In this document: positions 1-12,900 of the stretch, piece after piece
How positions within the stretch are numbered: position 1 is the first letter of the stretch
Layout of the letters: every line of letters starts with the position of its first letter
Assembly (NCBI GenBank): GCA_002633005.1
Contig: NMRA01000135.1
Location: 1-59,595, forward strand
Length of the DNA stretch: 59,595 nucleotides
Reading direction: 5' to 3'
Source of the DNA: Phoronis australis
Taxonomy: Eukaryota; Phoronida; Phoronidae
The notes under the pieces: model-generated
The model's database searches: none
Seen by the model: the letters and a program-made list of their open reading frames with translations, nothing else
Told to the model about the DNA's origin: nothing
Program-made: the position numbers and the translations under genes

Positions 1-2110
1 GGGTAGTAGGGGCCATTGCAGCTGTGGTGGCGACAGATTCGGGTTCAATCCAGGGCTTGGGGGTAGGTGCAAATCCAAAGTGAAGAAACTTGCGAGCCAG
101 GTCAGGTCCTTCCCAGAATCCTCTGAAAATAAAACAGAGAATTGGCCAAGGTTTTAAAGTAGCAAAACAAATGGGAGCAACCGTTACAGCTACACACTTT
201 CTTGCAGCTGCTTAGCACTTGGCCTTATCACTGCACTCCAAGTCACTTGTGAGAAAAGCTATTGTGTGCACATCCTTCGCTAGTAATGCATGGTGATATC
301 TCATTAAGCCTTGCGTGATTTGGGCCTGTTTGCAAGTTTCTCGCGTCTACAGAACACAGCTCAGCTAACAGGAAAGATGAGACTCATCAATGTGGTGAAC
401 AATGCAAGCCAACTTACTGGATGCAGAACAAAGAAATAACTCCATTGCAGAATTGAATTTTTGACTTTTCATCTACCTGTCACTTACTGGGTCACATGAC
501 CATGTCTTTTAAGTAAAATAAAACAAGAAAGGTACACTGATGCAAAACTATGGGCTCAACAACATGACTACATTTTATCTAATATAAAATTTTCAAGATG
601 ACATCTCAAAAACACTGTTAGTTTTTTAACTTTTGTTTGAGCAGTTTTTTTTACTTTTTTATGAAAAGTCCCATTTTTCGATCGCCCCTCATACATACGT
701 GGTACATTTTAAAAACAATTCATATTATCTAAAAATTTCATATGAACCCGATCAGCCATTTCTGATACATGATAATCCGAAGTTGGCCAAATTTGGAATT
801 TTAGCAGGGTCCAACACAATTTTACGTCATTCCTCTTTACTGATATCATTTGGTTTGAGTGTTTTCAGGAGCACATAGACAGACTACAGGCACACTTCAG
901 AAGAAGATGGCTAAACCTGTACATTTGAACTCATATAAGAGTATTAACCCTCTGAGGTGGAGACATTTCTGATGACTTGCGGCATCTTAATTTTTTCCAT
1001 AAAAATGATGCTTAGATCCATTACCTCTGTGATAGTGTAGTTTGGATATGTGATGCACACTCCAGAAATACCTGTGCAAAGGAATATGCCTTGTTAATAA
1101 AATGTTTTGGGTCAAGTGAAAAGTACTTCTTTTTCTCCTGCCATGATGCAAACTGCCATCAGAAATCAACTAAAAAAGGCATTCTGACTAAACTTTGGAA
1201 AGAAATTGTGATTTTATAAATCACATTATTATTACTACTATTATTACTATTATTTTTATCATTATCATTACAATTTATGTTCTACATCTATCATTAAATA
1301 GCTGGCAGCGAGCTCCCAGGAAGAACAGTGGTGTAACAGGTTACACTACAAAAGATATTATTTGTAACCAAATAAAACTATCATAAGTTACACATTGTGT
1401 TAAGAATGCTAACATATCCGTGGATGCAATAACTTGTGCATGGTTTCAGTGACGCATTTCAAAGACAAAACTGGAGACAGTGAGCATGCAGTGTGACTCA
1501 AAATTACTACGTAAGACCCAAAATCTGACTATATTCTTGGTAACGAATCCTTTCAAGTCGGGAAATATTAACAGTGAACTTGTCACCAAGACACAGAATG
1601 TGGATTTTATATAATTCTGTGAACATAAGGAAATGAAATCTTGTACCAAATAGTGATAAATTAACAGGACGTATATCAGCTACAAATACAAAGATCAGCA
1701 AATAAACGTTACTTTCTTGATGGTGGTAGTCCGTCAGTGATGACCCAAAAGCCGCTTTTACACGAGTGACAGTTGTCACAGTGTCAGTTGCCATTGCGCG
1801 ACTTGCTCCACTTTAGTCGCATTTATACGACATAAGATCGCACACAGGATCAGCATGAGTCACTTATAAAAAGACTGTCATCTAAACAATAGTGAACGTT
1901 CAAACCATGTGGAATGCCAGTGGATCACCCGTACAGTATATACCCTATTGTGCACATGCATTGAAAGATGATCCCTTTCCTCCTTGCCCAGTTGTGTTTA
2001 GACGTGTAGTTGAAACTACAGCATCTGATCGAGTGCAACTTGCTCTATCTCTCAAACCGGTGTCAAAAATAGCCAGCACGGTGTCAACTTGCTCCATGTC
2101 AGTTGTGTTT

Positions 2111-2132
2111 ACACACACACACACACACACAC
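2111..2132. repeat. (AC)n microsatellite
   Basis: An uninterrupted run of about eleven AC dinucleotides. It explains the Thr-His and Cys-Val runs seen in spurious frames here. Confidence 0.95.
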
Positions 2133-2188
2133 TTGCACTTGATCAGCTGTTCAGTGTTACTTGCTCCGTGACAGCTGTCTCTGCGTAA

Positions 2189-2691
2189 CAGGGCTTGGAA
2201 TGACCAATGACAAAAAACGCGGAAACTTTTACGGCCCAAATCATGCCCCATAACCAGCCTTGAAATAGTCAATGTGAAACCTTTCCCCGACAAAAATCAG
2301 GACTAAAAAAAAAAAAAAGTTACCACCATCAGTAGCATGCGTCCGCGTCCTTTTAGCTCGCCCGTCAACACTCCCAACCCACACATTTTTGGCTGCAGAG
2401 CGGTAGTATTTGTCGCCGCGCTTAACAATAACACGAGACGCCATTGAAAATCCCACCACGCTGTCCCAGATGCCCCGGCAATGTTGACAATTTACGTTCC
2501 TCCGAAACATAAAGAGCAACTTCCGCTTTTCGAGGTGAACGTCGTCTGCAACGCCGCGGTAAGAAAGGAATTTGCCGCGGAAATTTTATATCAAAACCGA
2601 TTTTTTTTAAGCGGAAATATTATAAAAAAAAGCGGAAAGCACATTTGAAAAAAGTGGAAATCCGCGTTTCCGCGGAAAATTCCAAGCCCTG
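2189..2691 (+). mobile_element. MITE-like insertion, family A copy 1
   Basis: A 503-bp unit bounded by a 13-bp terminal inverted repeat, CAGGGCTTGGAAT at the left and its complement at the right. It is flanked by GCGTAA on the left and GTGTAA on the right, a 6-bp target-site duplication with one change. A second copy of nearly the same length lies at 54428-54934 in the same orientation and looks about 95% identical by eye. There is no open frame of transposase size, so it is non-autonomous. The superfamily is uncertain; a 6-bp duplication is not typical of hAT (8 bp). Confidence 0.85.
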
Positions 2692-4268
2692 GTGTAAATG
2701 CAATTTTGAAAGACCCACGTAGTGAGAACTGTAGATATCTTTCACATCGGTGTGGTGATTGTGATTTGTTTGAATATGCGTGTGCGTAACGGCAAACTTG
2801 AAGAATAATCGCACAAAAGCCTGTGTCCCACGCTAATCACCCATCGTGACTCATCATTCCACGTACTTTGACCTTGAATTACAGGTACTTTGACCTTGAA
2901 TTACAGGTTGCAATTAGTCACAGTGACTGAGAATTTCAAGTCATTTGTCCGATGGTTTTTTGGAGTACATGCAGTTTACACTATGGCATGTCACAAACTG
3001 AAAAAACACAACTATACGTGAAAATGAATGTCACAGATGAAGAAGAGCAAGTTTCACCCTAGTCAGCCTGTTTCGTGTCAACCCACTTCTAATTGAACAT
3101 AAAGAGGTGTTAAGGTAAAAGTGGTCTAATCAGTTGTGTTAGTAGAAACAAGTCATGTCTTTATAGTAACCTTGACCATGCACACTCTGCCCAAACTTAT
3201 CAACAACTTCCGTCTTGTCACTGATGACCCCAAGCACTTGACGCTGTGCCAATCTGCACCAAGCCAAAAACAATACGTACATCTAAATGGGACACAGTGT
3301 ACACAGAAGGCAACGCTCGGCTAAAGAACCATACTTATTTGAATTATTCCTGGCACTTAAACACAACACAGATGCCTACTGACAACAACTGGAGCCGTCT
3401 TCCATGACACGTGAACAAATATCCATCAGAGTGCAAGTGTACCCATTTTCGACGCCTTTTCATGTTGTTTTGTACTTCCATATAAGTTCAGTGGGATTCT
3501 GGAAAAACTTGTTCAGTGTCATAAAACATAATTTTCTTGGGCTTTTGAATGATGTCACCTAGGAGAAAATCGATCAAGAGACTAAAATTTTACAAGCGAT
3601 AGAAGACAACTCAATTGGCTCACGAAAGATGCACCCATGATCGACCCCCACCACAACTCAACGTTTCTGAAAGCAGGTCTCTGCAAGTTGCAGTAATTTC
3701 CTGACAAGTAGTAATTTAATCAAATTATTAAACTGATACATTTTCAGTGCTATTTAACATACATTTCTGCTTCAAATTTATTAAGTTTTCAAAAGGGAAA
3801 CTGAACCCAGTGGGCTGCTTCCTCAGTTACTTAATTTGTCACTACCCGCTTTCAAAAAAGCAAGATTTTGCACACGTAAACAAGATGGCATGCACACAGT
3901 GCATGTTATTTGTGTCCAAGACTTGAACAGAAGTCAAAGTAACAGGTAAGACCACTAAGAACTTGCTTATTCAATGAAAATCATAAGGGTGTTGATCGTA
4001 GGTACACTGTCGATCGTAGGTACACTGATGCTATATACCTCTGCTGTTTGCTGTCTTGGGTTGCCTAGTTACACACAAGCCCCGCTCTCCCCCTCAGCAA
4101 ATTTGGGGGGAAAACCCAAATGCATTAGCTTACGGGGAATATCGGGTCCTTCCCAGTAACCACTGAAACGAAATTGGTGTCACTGTGAGGGCTTGGCAGT
4201 ACTGCACACACTAGCTACAGTTGTACTTTCATAACATCAAAACCTTATGTGTTCTCACATGTAGATGA

Positions 4269-4354
4269 AAAGTGCAGCTTTCAGCAATCACCGTTACTGA
4301 AAGTTAGCGATGAAGTCAACTTTCAGTAACGGTAATTGCTGAAAGCTGCACTTT
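4269..4354. repeat. Near-perfect 37-bp-arm hairpin
   Basis: Arms at 4269-4305 and 4318-4354 are complementary with about one mismatch, around a 12-nt loop. It resembles a small foldback element or a pre-miRNA-like hairpin. The near identity of the arms favours a recent foldback over a miRNA precursor. No neighbouring gene explains it. Confidence 0.85.
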
Positions 4355-5513
4355 ACCCTGATAAGCTGGTCAAAAAATGAAAATCGAATACGGCCTTTTC
4401 CTTTCATAAATTGTTGTTATTATATTCCTTAAAGTGATAAGATTCTATTTCCATATCAAAACCATCAGTGACTCATGAAAATGCTTGCAATTATTATGGT
4501 TGAGCAACCTAAAAAACATCAAAACCATCACCAACTCAAGAAAACAATTCTGAAATCATAGGGGTTGGCCATCCTTAAATGGCGAATTTGAAAATGGCAA
4601 ATGTATGCATTCTCTGTGACTTAAGTTGGTCACCAAAATAAGATCCTATCAAGGTTAGGAATATTATGTGACTGACTTGATAAGAGCAAAAAAGGCCCAA
4701 TTCGATTTTTGTTTTTAGCCAGCTCAGAAAAGGGTGAAATGCAGTATTAACCATAACCAGTCAGAGAGGTTCAGTTGAAATGCCCAGACAAACGGTATGA
4801 CCTCAAATATAAAAGAATCTACTACATTTGTAGATTAAAGTTACACTAGGCTGAGGGCATATCAAGCTTTTTAATTCTAGCATAGCTTTAAATTTGTTAA
4901 TTTCCTGAGATAAATGTTCACAAGCCGACTATGAATATTACCGCCTCCTTGAACTGAGTTGAGTGCGAGAAAGGGAGAAAATGTAACACGAATGTGTTGA
5001 GGGCTCTCATGGAAAGTAGTGATGAGGTGATCGTCATTAAAAAACTGACGTCTCTTTCTCACGACAAAACACTGTAAGTGGCAAACTTAAAATTAGAATA
5101 ACGCATCATGAATGGCCTTAATGACATCATTTTTATCTTTTGTTTACTACCATGCTTTTAACTTAGTCCTTTTATTTTTTGTACAGTAAAATGCCTCCAG
5201 TTTGCTACAGAGAAAAATTAATCAATTTGCTCAAGGTCGAAGCTCGTACCAAATTTTAGGAATGGGCAATATTGGTCGTCCAAAATCAAAAATTTAAAGA
5301 CCGAAAAAATACTCATGCTGCATTTTGTTGAGCCAGTAACTATTTACAATGACTCTACCTCAGACTTTGATGATGCAAAATGCAGTGCCCAATACTTGAG
5401 AAATACGGTGAACACCAAAATCCCCCATGTTGAAATCATCCCAAGCTTTACGTACTTTCCCAAGCTGGAGAATTTTTACTGTAGTTACTCAGCGCTCTGC
5501 CTCAAACATCCTT

Positions 5514-5589
5514 GACAGACCTCTGACATCCCTGACAGACCTCTGACAACCCTGACAGACCTCTGACATCCCTCACACACCTCCGACAG
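5514..5589. repeat. 20-bp tandem repeat, about 3.8 copies
   Basis: The unit GACAGACCTCTGACATCCCT is repeated nearly four times; the last copy is partial and degenerate. No coding role is evident. Confidence 0.9.
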
Positions 5590-6849
5590 GTAAATAATTG
5601 GCCTGCAAGTGGTCAAGCCGGAAACCGCTGTCGTCTACAGTTGACACCTAACGGGAATGAGGTTTTGCCATTGGCGGGTTCGTGGTCCGCAGGAAAGAAT
5701 GTTGCCATGACATTTTGTCATCTCGACTGGTTACCTAAAATGCCGTTATCAACTGACTCATACTCATTCGAATGTTTCATTCAATTTCCTTCTGATGACA
5801 AGGCTACAGTAGCGTGCAACTACTGCGCAGCTGTAATGGCCTCTCTTCGTTTGTTTTTTCTGACATAGCCAGTCAGCTTATCCAAGGCCATTCATCATTT
5901 GAAAAAATTGAAACCATGCTCCGCCTCTTTCTGTGTAATGCCACTGGAGCAATCCTGCGGGGGCTACTGGTTGGAGACTGTAAATTAGTTTTAGACCAGT
6001 CATCTCCTTACTAAAAAAGGTGTTGTGTCGCGTCTTAGTTTGAGGTTATATAGAGAACTGAGTGCAAATATCGTTTTTACCCAGACGAACGCAATTCAAT
6101 TTTACGTTTACACCCTGATTTAAATTTGAGTACGATCCCAGTATTACGTGCGGATCGTGAAAATGCCTCATATAAACGAAACTAACGTCAACCAGTTTTG
6201 CAACGGATAAATATAAAAAAGCTCTAGATTTACAAAATATTCCAAAAAAGTGCTCTATGTTTTTAATAGAATGTCTCACCTGTAGGCTCGTGCACCCCAT
6301 TCTAGTTAAAGACGACGCTTTACTCGTTGGCGTGTCGGTGACGTTTAATGTTTTTATTTCAACTTTTGCTTTGAACACTGCAGCCGCGAATCCTGGATTA
6401 CATCCAAAAGGGGAGTTTCCGACAAGCGACAAACATAAAGGGTGTTTGAGATCCCTCCATAACAGCAATTCAAAATTGCTTGGTGGGGCCTGGACCCCCT
6501 TCTCTGGATCCGCTCCAGCACTTTACACATTGTATTACAACAGAAGTACTTTTAGCCCCAAAAAAAACAAGTTTTTTTCAGTACTTTTCATCACAGTGTT
6601 GACGATTTCATGAATGTTATTTATTAGCAGTGTACTGAGTCCATTAACAGTGCACTGAATTTCTATCACATGTAAAAAACTATCCTTAATGCGCACAGGG
6701 TACAGATTCGTGAGACTAAACACTACCTGTGGCTGTCGCCTTTAACAAACACAAATAAGATACGATTCTCCTTCGTAGAGATAATTTTTCGATCCTTTTG
6801 TAGAGTTCCAAACGAATAAAATAAAACCCTTTCTTGGTTGTAGTTTAAT

Positions 6850-7183
6850 AAAAAGGCACACCTTTCGTTAGTCTTGAGCTGACTATGAAAATCTCACCCA
6901 TCTCAGAGAAACATCCCGTGCCGGCTATTTATGATCATAGTATCCTGCCTGGGTACGCAGGGAGCCTGTGTGAGAGGAGGGCATGAAATTAGTGTCTACC
7001 GAGAAGGATGAAAAAAAAACATTATCAGGATGGCCAGAAGAGATATCTTCCTGATATAAAAAGGCACACTTTTCGTCAGTCTCGAGCTCACCATGAAAAT
7101 CTCACCCATCTCAGAGAAACATCCCGTGCCGGCTATTTACGCTAGTATCTGGAGGATGGCCAGTGGAGATATCTTCCTGATAT
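6850..7183. repeat. Two direct 82-bp repeats with a shared 30-bp tail
   Basis: 6850-6931 and 7058-7139 are close direct copies that begin AAAAAGGCAC and end CCGGCTATTT. A second shared block (GGATGGCCAG, then ATATCTTCCTGATAT) occurs at about 7028-7056 and 7154-7183. The pattern fits a local segmental duplication of about 125-210 bp. Confidence 0.85.
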
Positions 7184-8041
7184 TTGTGGTAGTGGTAATA
7201 TGACAGAGACAGTTGTAGTGTATTTATTATCGTCGTTGTCGCCGTTATTATTACTTTGAATATTATTATTTATATTACAATGTTATCGCATTGCATACAC
7301 GAGGTGAGCACAAAGTTTGACTTTGACTGGGGACCAGCCTCATGCGGGGGGACGCCACTCAACAGTCAACCAGCTGAACGTATTTGTCGCTAATTATTGT
7401 TTGATTAAAATATGTTAAAAGTCGTGAATTGAACAAGACACACATCATGTTTGAACCCACTATAGCTGTAGGTTAGTGTACTATTATTATTGATTTTGCC
7501 CACTGAGTACAATAAAACTATGCGGGATGCAGCTTCGATACATTTCTGTAGTTTGAGAATGCGTACAACAGAAACACGCTCGGCTATAAAAAATATCAGA
7601 GGTAAAAAACAAATCGAGGAATGTCGCTCACTCATTCTCTGCTAGTTTACAAACCCGCGACTGGACTTGCACGGTAATGTTAGAACATTAAACTACGACC
7701 AAAAAAACTCAAATGTTTTCGAGCAATGTACGGTAACCTTCGAAACCGACCTTACTAGTAAACTAACAAGCGGACGGCACGAATTGGTATCCCTGACATG
7801 GAATGCATTTTACCTATTTCATTGCTACAGGTTGATAACTTCAACCACCTAGTAAACGGTTGTTTTGCAAAAGAATTATATCTAAATTTATTCTCCCACC
7901 AGCCATCGAGCCGTGAGGAACCATGGAATGAGGTCTCGAATAATGAACTTTTGTTTCTCTGTTTCAAAAATTGCATAGAGGACTTTGTCTCGTACAGAAA
8001 ACATTAAACAAGTTTCGGAGCATCAAGACCACTTTCGAACC

Positions 8042-8265
8042 ATGGGAACTTGTTGTCAAAAGCAAACTTATTCTGTAGAAAGTTGGTTTGAACCGCAGTT
8101 GTCCGGAACGAGAATAAAAAGGCAAAGTCGGACCAACGATGATTTCATGGAGGGTAGCCAGGTGCGCCTGTCGGCCCAACAATGTGAAATCTTGCGACAA
8201 ACCTGGGCACAGACGCTGTCGACAGTTGACCAGAGAGTTCATATCGGGATCATGATTATCGTCAG
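8042..8265 (+). CDS. Exon 1: lipidation-type N-terminus and globin A/B helices
   Basis: This exon encodes residues 1-74 plus two bases of codon 75 (Arg). Gly2 followed by Cys4 and Cys5 is the arrangement used for N-myristoylation plus palmitoylation, although position 6 is Gln rather than the preferred Ser/Thr. The basic segment IKRQSR (residues 25-30) could add membrane affinity. The globin A helix starts near residue 43. The donor is CAG|GTAACG. Confidence 0.8.
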
Positions 8266-9922
8266 GTAACGAACGGCATGTTATCTTTAAGCTTTCGATC
8301 TTATTTGATACTTCCCAATAGCTGCATAAATTGAGAGGCAACAAAAAGGAACCACGTCTTTCTCGGCTTTCAGAAACAAAGAATCATAATAACATCTGAG
8401 TTAGCAAATTTCGCGCAGCGTACCTTCCATCAAGAAGTCAACTTTTGATTTTGTCCATCTACCGTTATAAAATCGACTTCGTTACTCAGATTAGAAATTG
8501 TTTTGGAGTTAGCGTAGAACCGACAGTTCGTTACTGCATCAGACAAGACTAGGGAATTTTGTTTGTCACAACAGTTTAGTTTCTGCCGCCGAAGCAGTAT
8601 GACCGTCACGGTGATTTCAGTCAACAAATTTCAACCCGACTTTGAGTTGCCCATTAACACAGGCTACAAAAAGTAGTTAGAAATTTTGATAAGGAATTCC
8701 TATTCGAAACTTTTATTAATTCTTGCCTAACAAAACAGTCATGAAGCAGGCCTAGAAAATGTTTACGAAATTGAAAAGTGGAGAGAAAAACACAGATTTG
8801 ATAAAAGTGCAATTAACGCAGTTCTACTTATTCCAAATCAATCGTTGACAGGTTTCTCGACAAGTGTCCCCATTTGGCCAGAGACTTTCATAAAAACCAG
8901 GATGGCAAAAAAGGAAGTCGTCGTGAACGCTTTACCTTTGACACGATTCAAAAAGATGGCGTTGCTGTTGCTCTCGCTAATTCCATGGTGACGTTGCTTA
9001 CGAATTCTATCAACGGTTACCCGAACTTAGCAACAATTCGCTTAAATATGAACAGACTGGGCTTCGAGATGGGAAACAGAGGGATGTTCGCTAAAGATGC
9101 ATCAGTAAGTGGAGTTTGGTTACTTACGTCACACACCCAACAACAACAGTCGGGGATCATTACATGGCCGGCGCAGCGGCATCTATGGTGCGCGCTGCCC
9201 ATACATTAGTGCATGTAGTCAGATGCCTGTCCTTTGTATTTACCAGGAAATATAGAATGCGTTTCATCAATCGTAATACGTCACTTGAAATAGGAATTAC
9301 GCGTAATTACAGACCACTGTGTATACCTATTTGCGTTTTTATTGACTTATTTAAGATGATGATCAAGTCAAGCAAGTTTGATATCGTGGGCAGTTTGAAA
9401 GCCATTTTGTTGGTGCACAAGCAAAAATATATTCTATATTAGATCCTGCTTATTTTATAAATACTACCGATGTCATACATAAAAAGCAAACCATTCGTCG
9501 GTCAATAACTTTTGGCTAAATAAGTTCACATACGGAAATTTTCGTAGCCTCAAGTCCATTTGAAGCACCAGGGATATTATGGTAGTTTTCCTTCCGCGGT
9601 GAACGTTTTCTGCGCATGTCTCAAATTATCCTTCGAGTAAATTACTTGACGGCTCCGATCTATTCTAGCACAAGTGTGATAAAAAATAACGTTGAGAAAC
9701 TTAGCAACGAAGGCTGGCACTCCCAACAAGAGTACAGATTGGTCCCCTCCGCATTTTTGCTATTAAGCTCACGTTGTTGTCCACTCTGTAACTGCATTCC
9801 TTTTGAATGCTCCCTCTCTGTGTATAAGACCCTAGTGTTAGTGCCATCGTTATGAATGAGAAGCACTGGTGCAAACCTTATCCGTCGTATTATACTGCTT
9901 ATAGAATACTCTTGTACATAAT

Positions 9923-9966
<44 letters not shown>

Positions 9967-12900
9967 CGACAATAATAATAATAATAATAATAATAATCAC
10001 AATAATAATAACAAATAAACGGTTTATGTATTATCTGGGGCCTTTTTGAAAGTGCACGAAAAGAATCCTACGCTGAGACCCTCACCGGCCCAATTTAGGC
10101 AACTTCGACCCGTTCGCTAACTTTAAAATCCGCCGTTATCTTCCATACAGCTTCAGCTGATGTAATCGTTCCTGGAAATTAACTTGCCTTATCAGGTGCG
10201 AAATTGCCCATCGTAAACATGGCTGTAAGCACAGGGGGCAATATTGGTATTTTTCAAATTTTCATTTTGAAAGTTTTAAAATAGCATTTTTGAATAGCTC
10301 GTTTAAAGTTCACGTTATAATATAGTTAGGTTTTTGAATTAAAATCGGAGAAAACTAGGATTTTTATATCCCAAAACTAGAATTAATCCGCAACCAGTAT
10401 TCTGTTGGCCGCACAACATAATGGGCCAATTATCAAAGGTCATAAACCAGCAGTTGGCAATTAGGAAAACGAAGTGCCGTCGCCCAATTCTGGGCATGGA
10501 AATTAACGACCCTGCTTATCAGGTTAGTAAACTCAAGTGACTTTCCAAACTAGGAATTAATATACCGAGGAACGTGGTTGTGTTTTTGGCTTTCACGAAA
10601 TCGATCGCACGCTGGAGGTCAGTGCCCGGTTGCATGAAACAGTCCCAAATAGGGTCTCAACTACATTCTCTATATCTATTGCGTATTTTTGTGCATGTAA
10701 AAACACTGATTGTCCTTTCTTATGTTGTTTGAGTATCATTACTAAGCAAATTTTTGGCTTTTTGTATTAAAATACAAATTGAGAGTGAACTCTACGTTGA
10801 AATCTCAATGTCATTGGTCATACGACGCCCCTAATTTAAGGACTACGTCTCTAATTATTTTGATTGAATTAAAGGCTCAGTTTTTAATTATATTATAAGA
10901 ACGTGATTAGTCAAAGATGAGCCCATAATATAGATAAAATGATAGAAAAATAATACAGCTGTGAGTAAAGAAAGAACCAAATACACAAAAGATTTAGGGA
11001 ACTTCGTTGAGTTCGTGTCTGGGGCCGTTTTATGCAACCCTGCAGGCCTCAGGAGCCTTACTTTCATGAAAGTGAGTAAGATTTTTAATACAGAAATTCG
11101 GTTTTACTCTCCTACTTCGCAACTGCTGGGAAAATGTTCAGCTAAGTAATTACGAATGGATAACAATCTAGAAATAATGAATAAAAATTATATCATAGGT
11201 TAACTGTTATGTGTATATTCTCACACACTTTGTTCTTAATTTTGCTTAGAGATTTAATTGTTTTTCAGGAATAGTTGTGTGGAGTGTAACACTAAATTGT
11301 AGTCTTGAGTCTTGTGTAATTTTTCGTGATACAAACTCCAGAAAGAGGTCACCTTTGGAGGTGTTTCATACATTACGAAAACCTGCCGTTTTGTTTCAGC
11401 TCCATACGACAACGGTTTCTAAATCGAGTCTAAATCCAGATATCAGTCTAGTCCATTGTAAAGCGTTCTCGCGATCCGTTGCCTATAAGCACTACTCACG
11501 GTTCAAAGAGTTACTAAAGCATTCATCAGTGCACCTAACGTATTAATGGCTAATTTTTATCGTACTTCTTCGGGTAAAAGTGCTCTTAACTTAAATTTTA
11601 CTTAGAGTTCAATTTCAGAAGCTAAACAGTTCGAAAAATCACCATTTTTTAGTTCACGATACATCAATTTACTTTACCCAGTGTTTTATTGTCGTGAGGC
11701 CATCGCTAATGTGGTAATTCGTCAATTCCACAAAATAAGACCTTAGAGTCGGATATCCTGATTAAAAATAAGCCTCTTGACATCGGGACTTGTACAAATC
11801 TATTGACGATAGTGCAAGATGTCGTGAAACGGGCCTAGTTTCTAAGTGTCTGCGCGTGTTCAAGCTTCGATCACTAGCAAGTCATGAGACTCTCAAAATG
11901 GAGTGCTTTCGAATGTGCCAGGATAACCGTGTGATAACAGAATTTGGAACATCTCGGGTGTGTTCGTAGCCTCAAATTTCCCCTCGGAGATGAATGTTGT
12001 CACACATGTGGGAACTTAATTCACACGAAAATTTATGTGACTTTCAAACTGGAGAAATTGCTACCGGCTTATTACACATGGTACGTAGTTACTTCAGGAT
12101 TTCCGAGAGTTCAAATGAAAAATTGGTTTCTGTGAATCAAGCGTCACAGGAGGTTCAGGGAGACACAGTTCTCTCCGTGACTGGACTCCTTAACCAGCGG
12201 CCATGAATGACGTCACAGGCAGAATAATATTTGAGTACCCCTTTTGTAAACATGAATCCGCCACCTTTACACGATTTTTATTTGGTCTCATGAATTGTAT
12301 AAAGTAAAATGTAACTATTCATTCTTTCATCAAAAGGCGCTCGTTAATTCGTTGCTACAAGTGATTTCTGCTCAACTCGGCCAACAACAAGAATTTTCTG
12401 CCAATTCAATGGGAGCCTGGCAAGCGGCTGTCATGGTGATGATTCCGTTGATTCAGGAAGGAGTGAAGAGGGGCATCATATCTCAGAATGAACGTGCCGT
12501 GGACGTGCCAGGAATCGTGATAACGGATTCAGGTAAATCGTTTTTAAAACCTTAAAAGGGTATTTTATTCCTTGGTTACATATATGCCACATCCCTAGCA
12601 AGCAAAGCAGCGTTTCATGGGTCATTTTGGAACTTACGTCATCACAAAATATTACAGTTACTCTTGTTTCCCACCGCAGGACTCAGGTGGTTTTACAAAA
12701 AGCTTTCTTCGGTCATGTTAGCTACTAACCAGACAAGTCGATAGAACAAATTTTGCAAACTATATCGTATCATGCTACAATTCAGTGTAGAAATATCTAA
12801 GACATCGGCGTGATTATGCCCGTGCACCGACTATTTGTCAATTCTTATTACGATTCAATTAATTTGATCAAAAACCGGACGATCGCCGCACAAATAAAAA

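Larger units (their letters stand above)
1..8041. other. Gene-poor region upstream of the globin-tail gene
   Basis: I see no coding sequence that I can support here. Open frames are short, overlap on both strands and show no recognisable domain. The stretch holds an ATT-rich patch near 1215-1275, an (AC)n run, a 503-bp MITE-like insertion, a 23-bp direct duplication near 2872-2905, a near-perfect hairpin, a 20-bp tandem repeat and two 82-bp direct repeats, most listed separately. The promoter and 5' UTR of the gene starting at 8042 must lie near its right edge, but no TATA box or other element stands out. Confidence 0.6.

Noticed and set aside
4269-4354. CRISPR repeat or miRNA precursor
   Set aside because: Only one hairpin, in a eukaryotic genome; the arms are too perfect for a typical miRNA and no small-RNA data are available.
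5315-5515. 66-codon open frame, fairly protein-like composition
   Set aside because: No recognisable family and no clear splice sites; it runs into a tandem repeat.
6046-6468. 140-codon open frame on the minus strand
   Set aside because: No domain, no splice-site support and an equally long frame on the other strand; likely chance.
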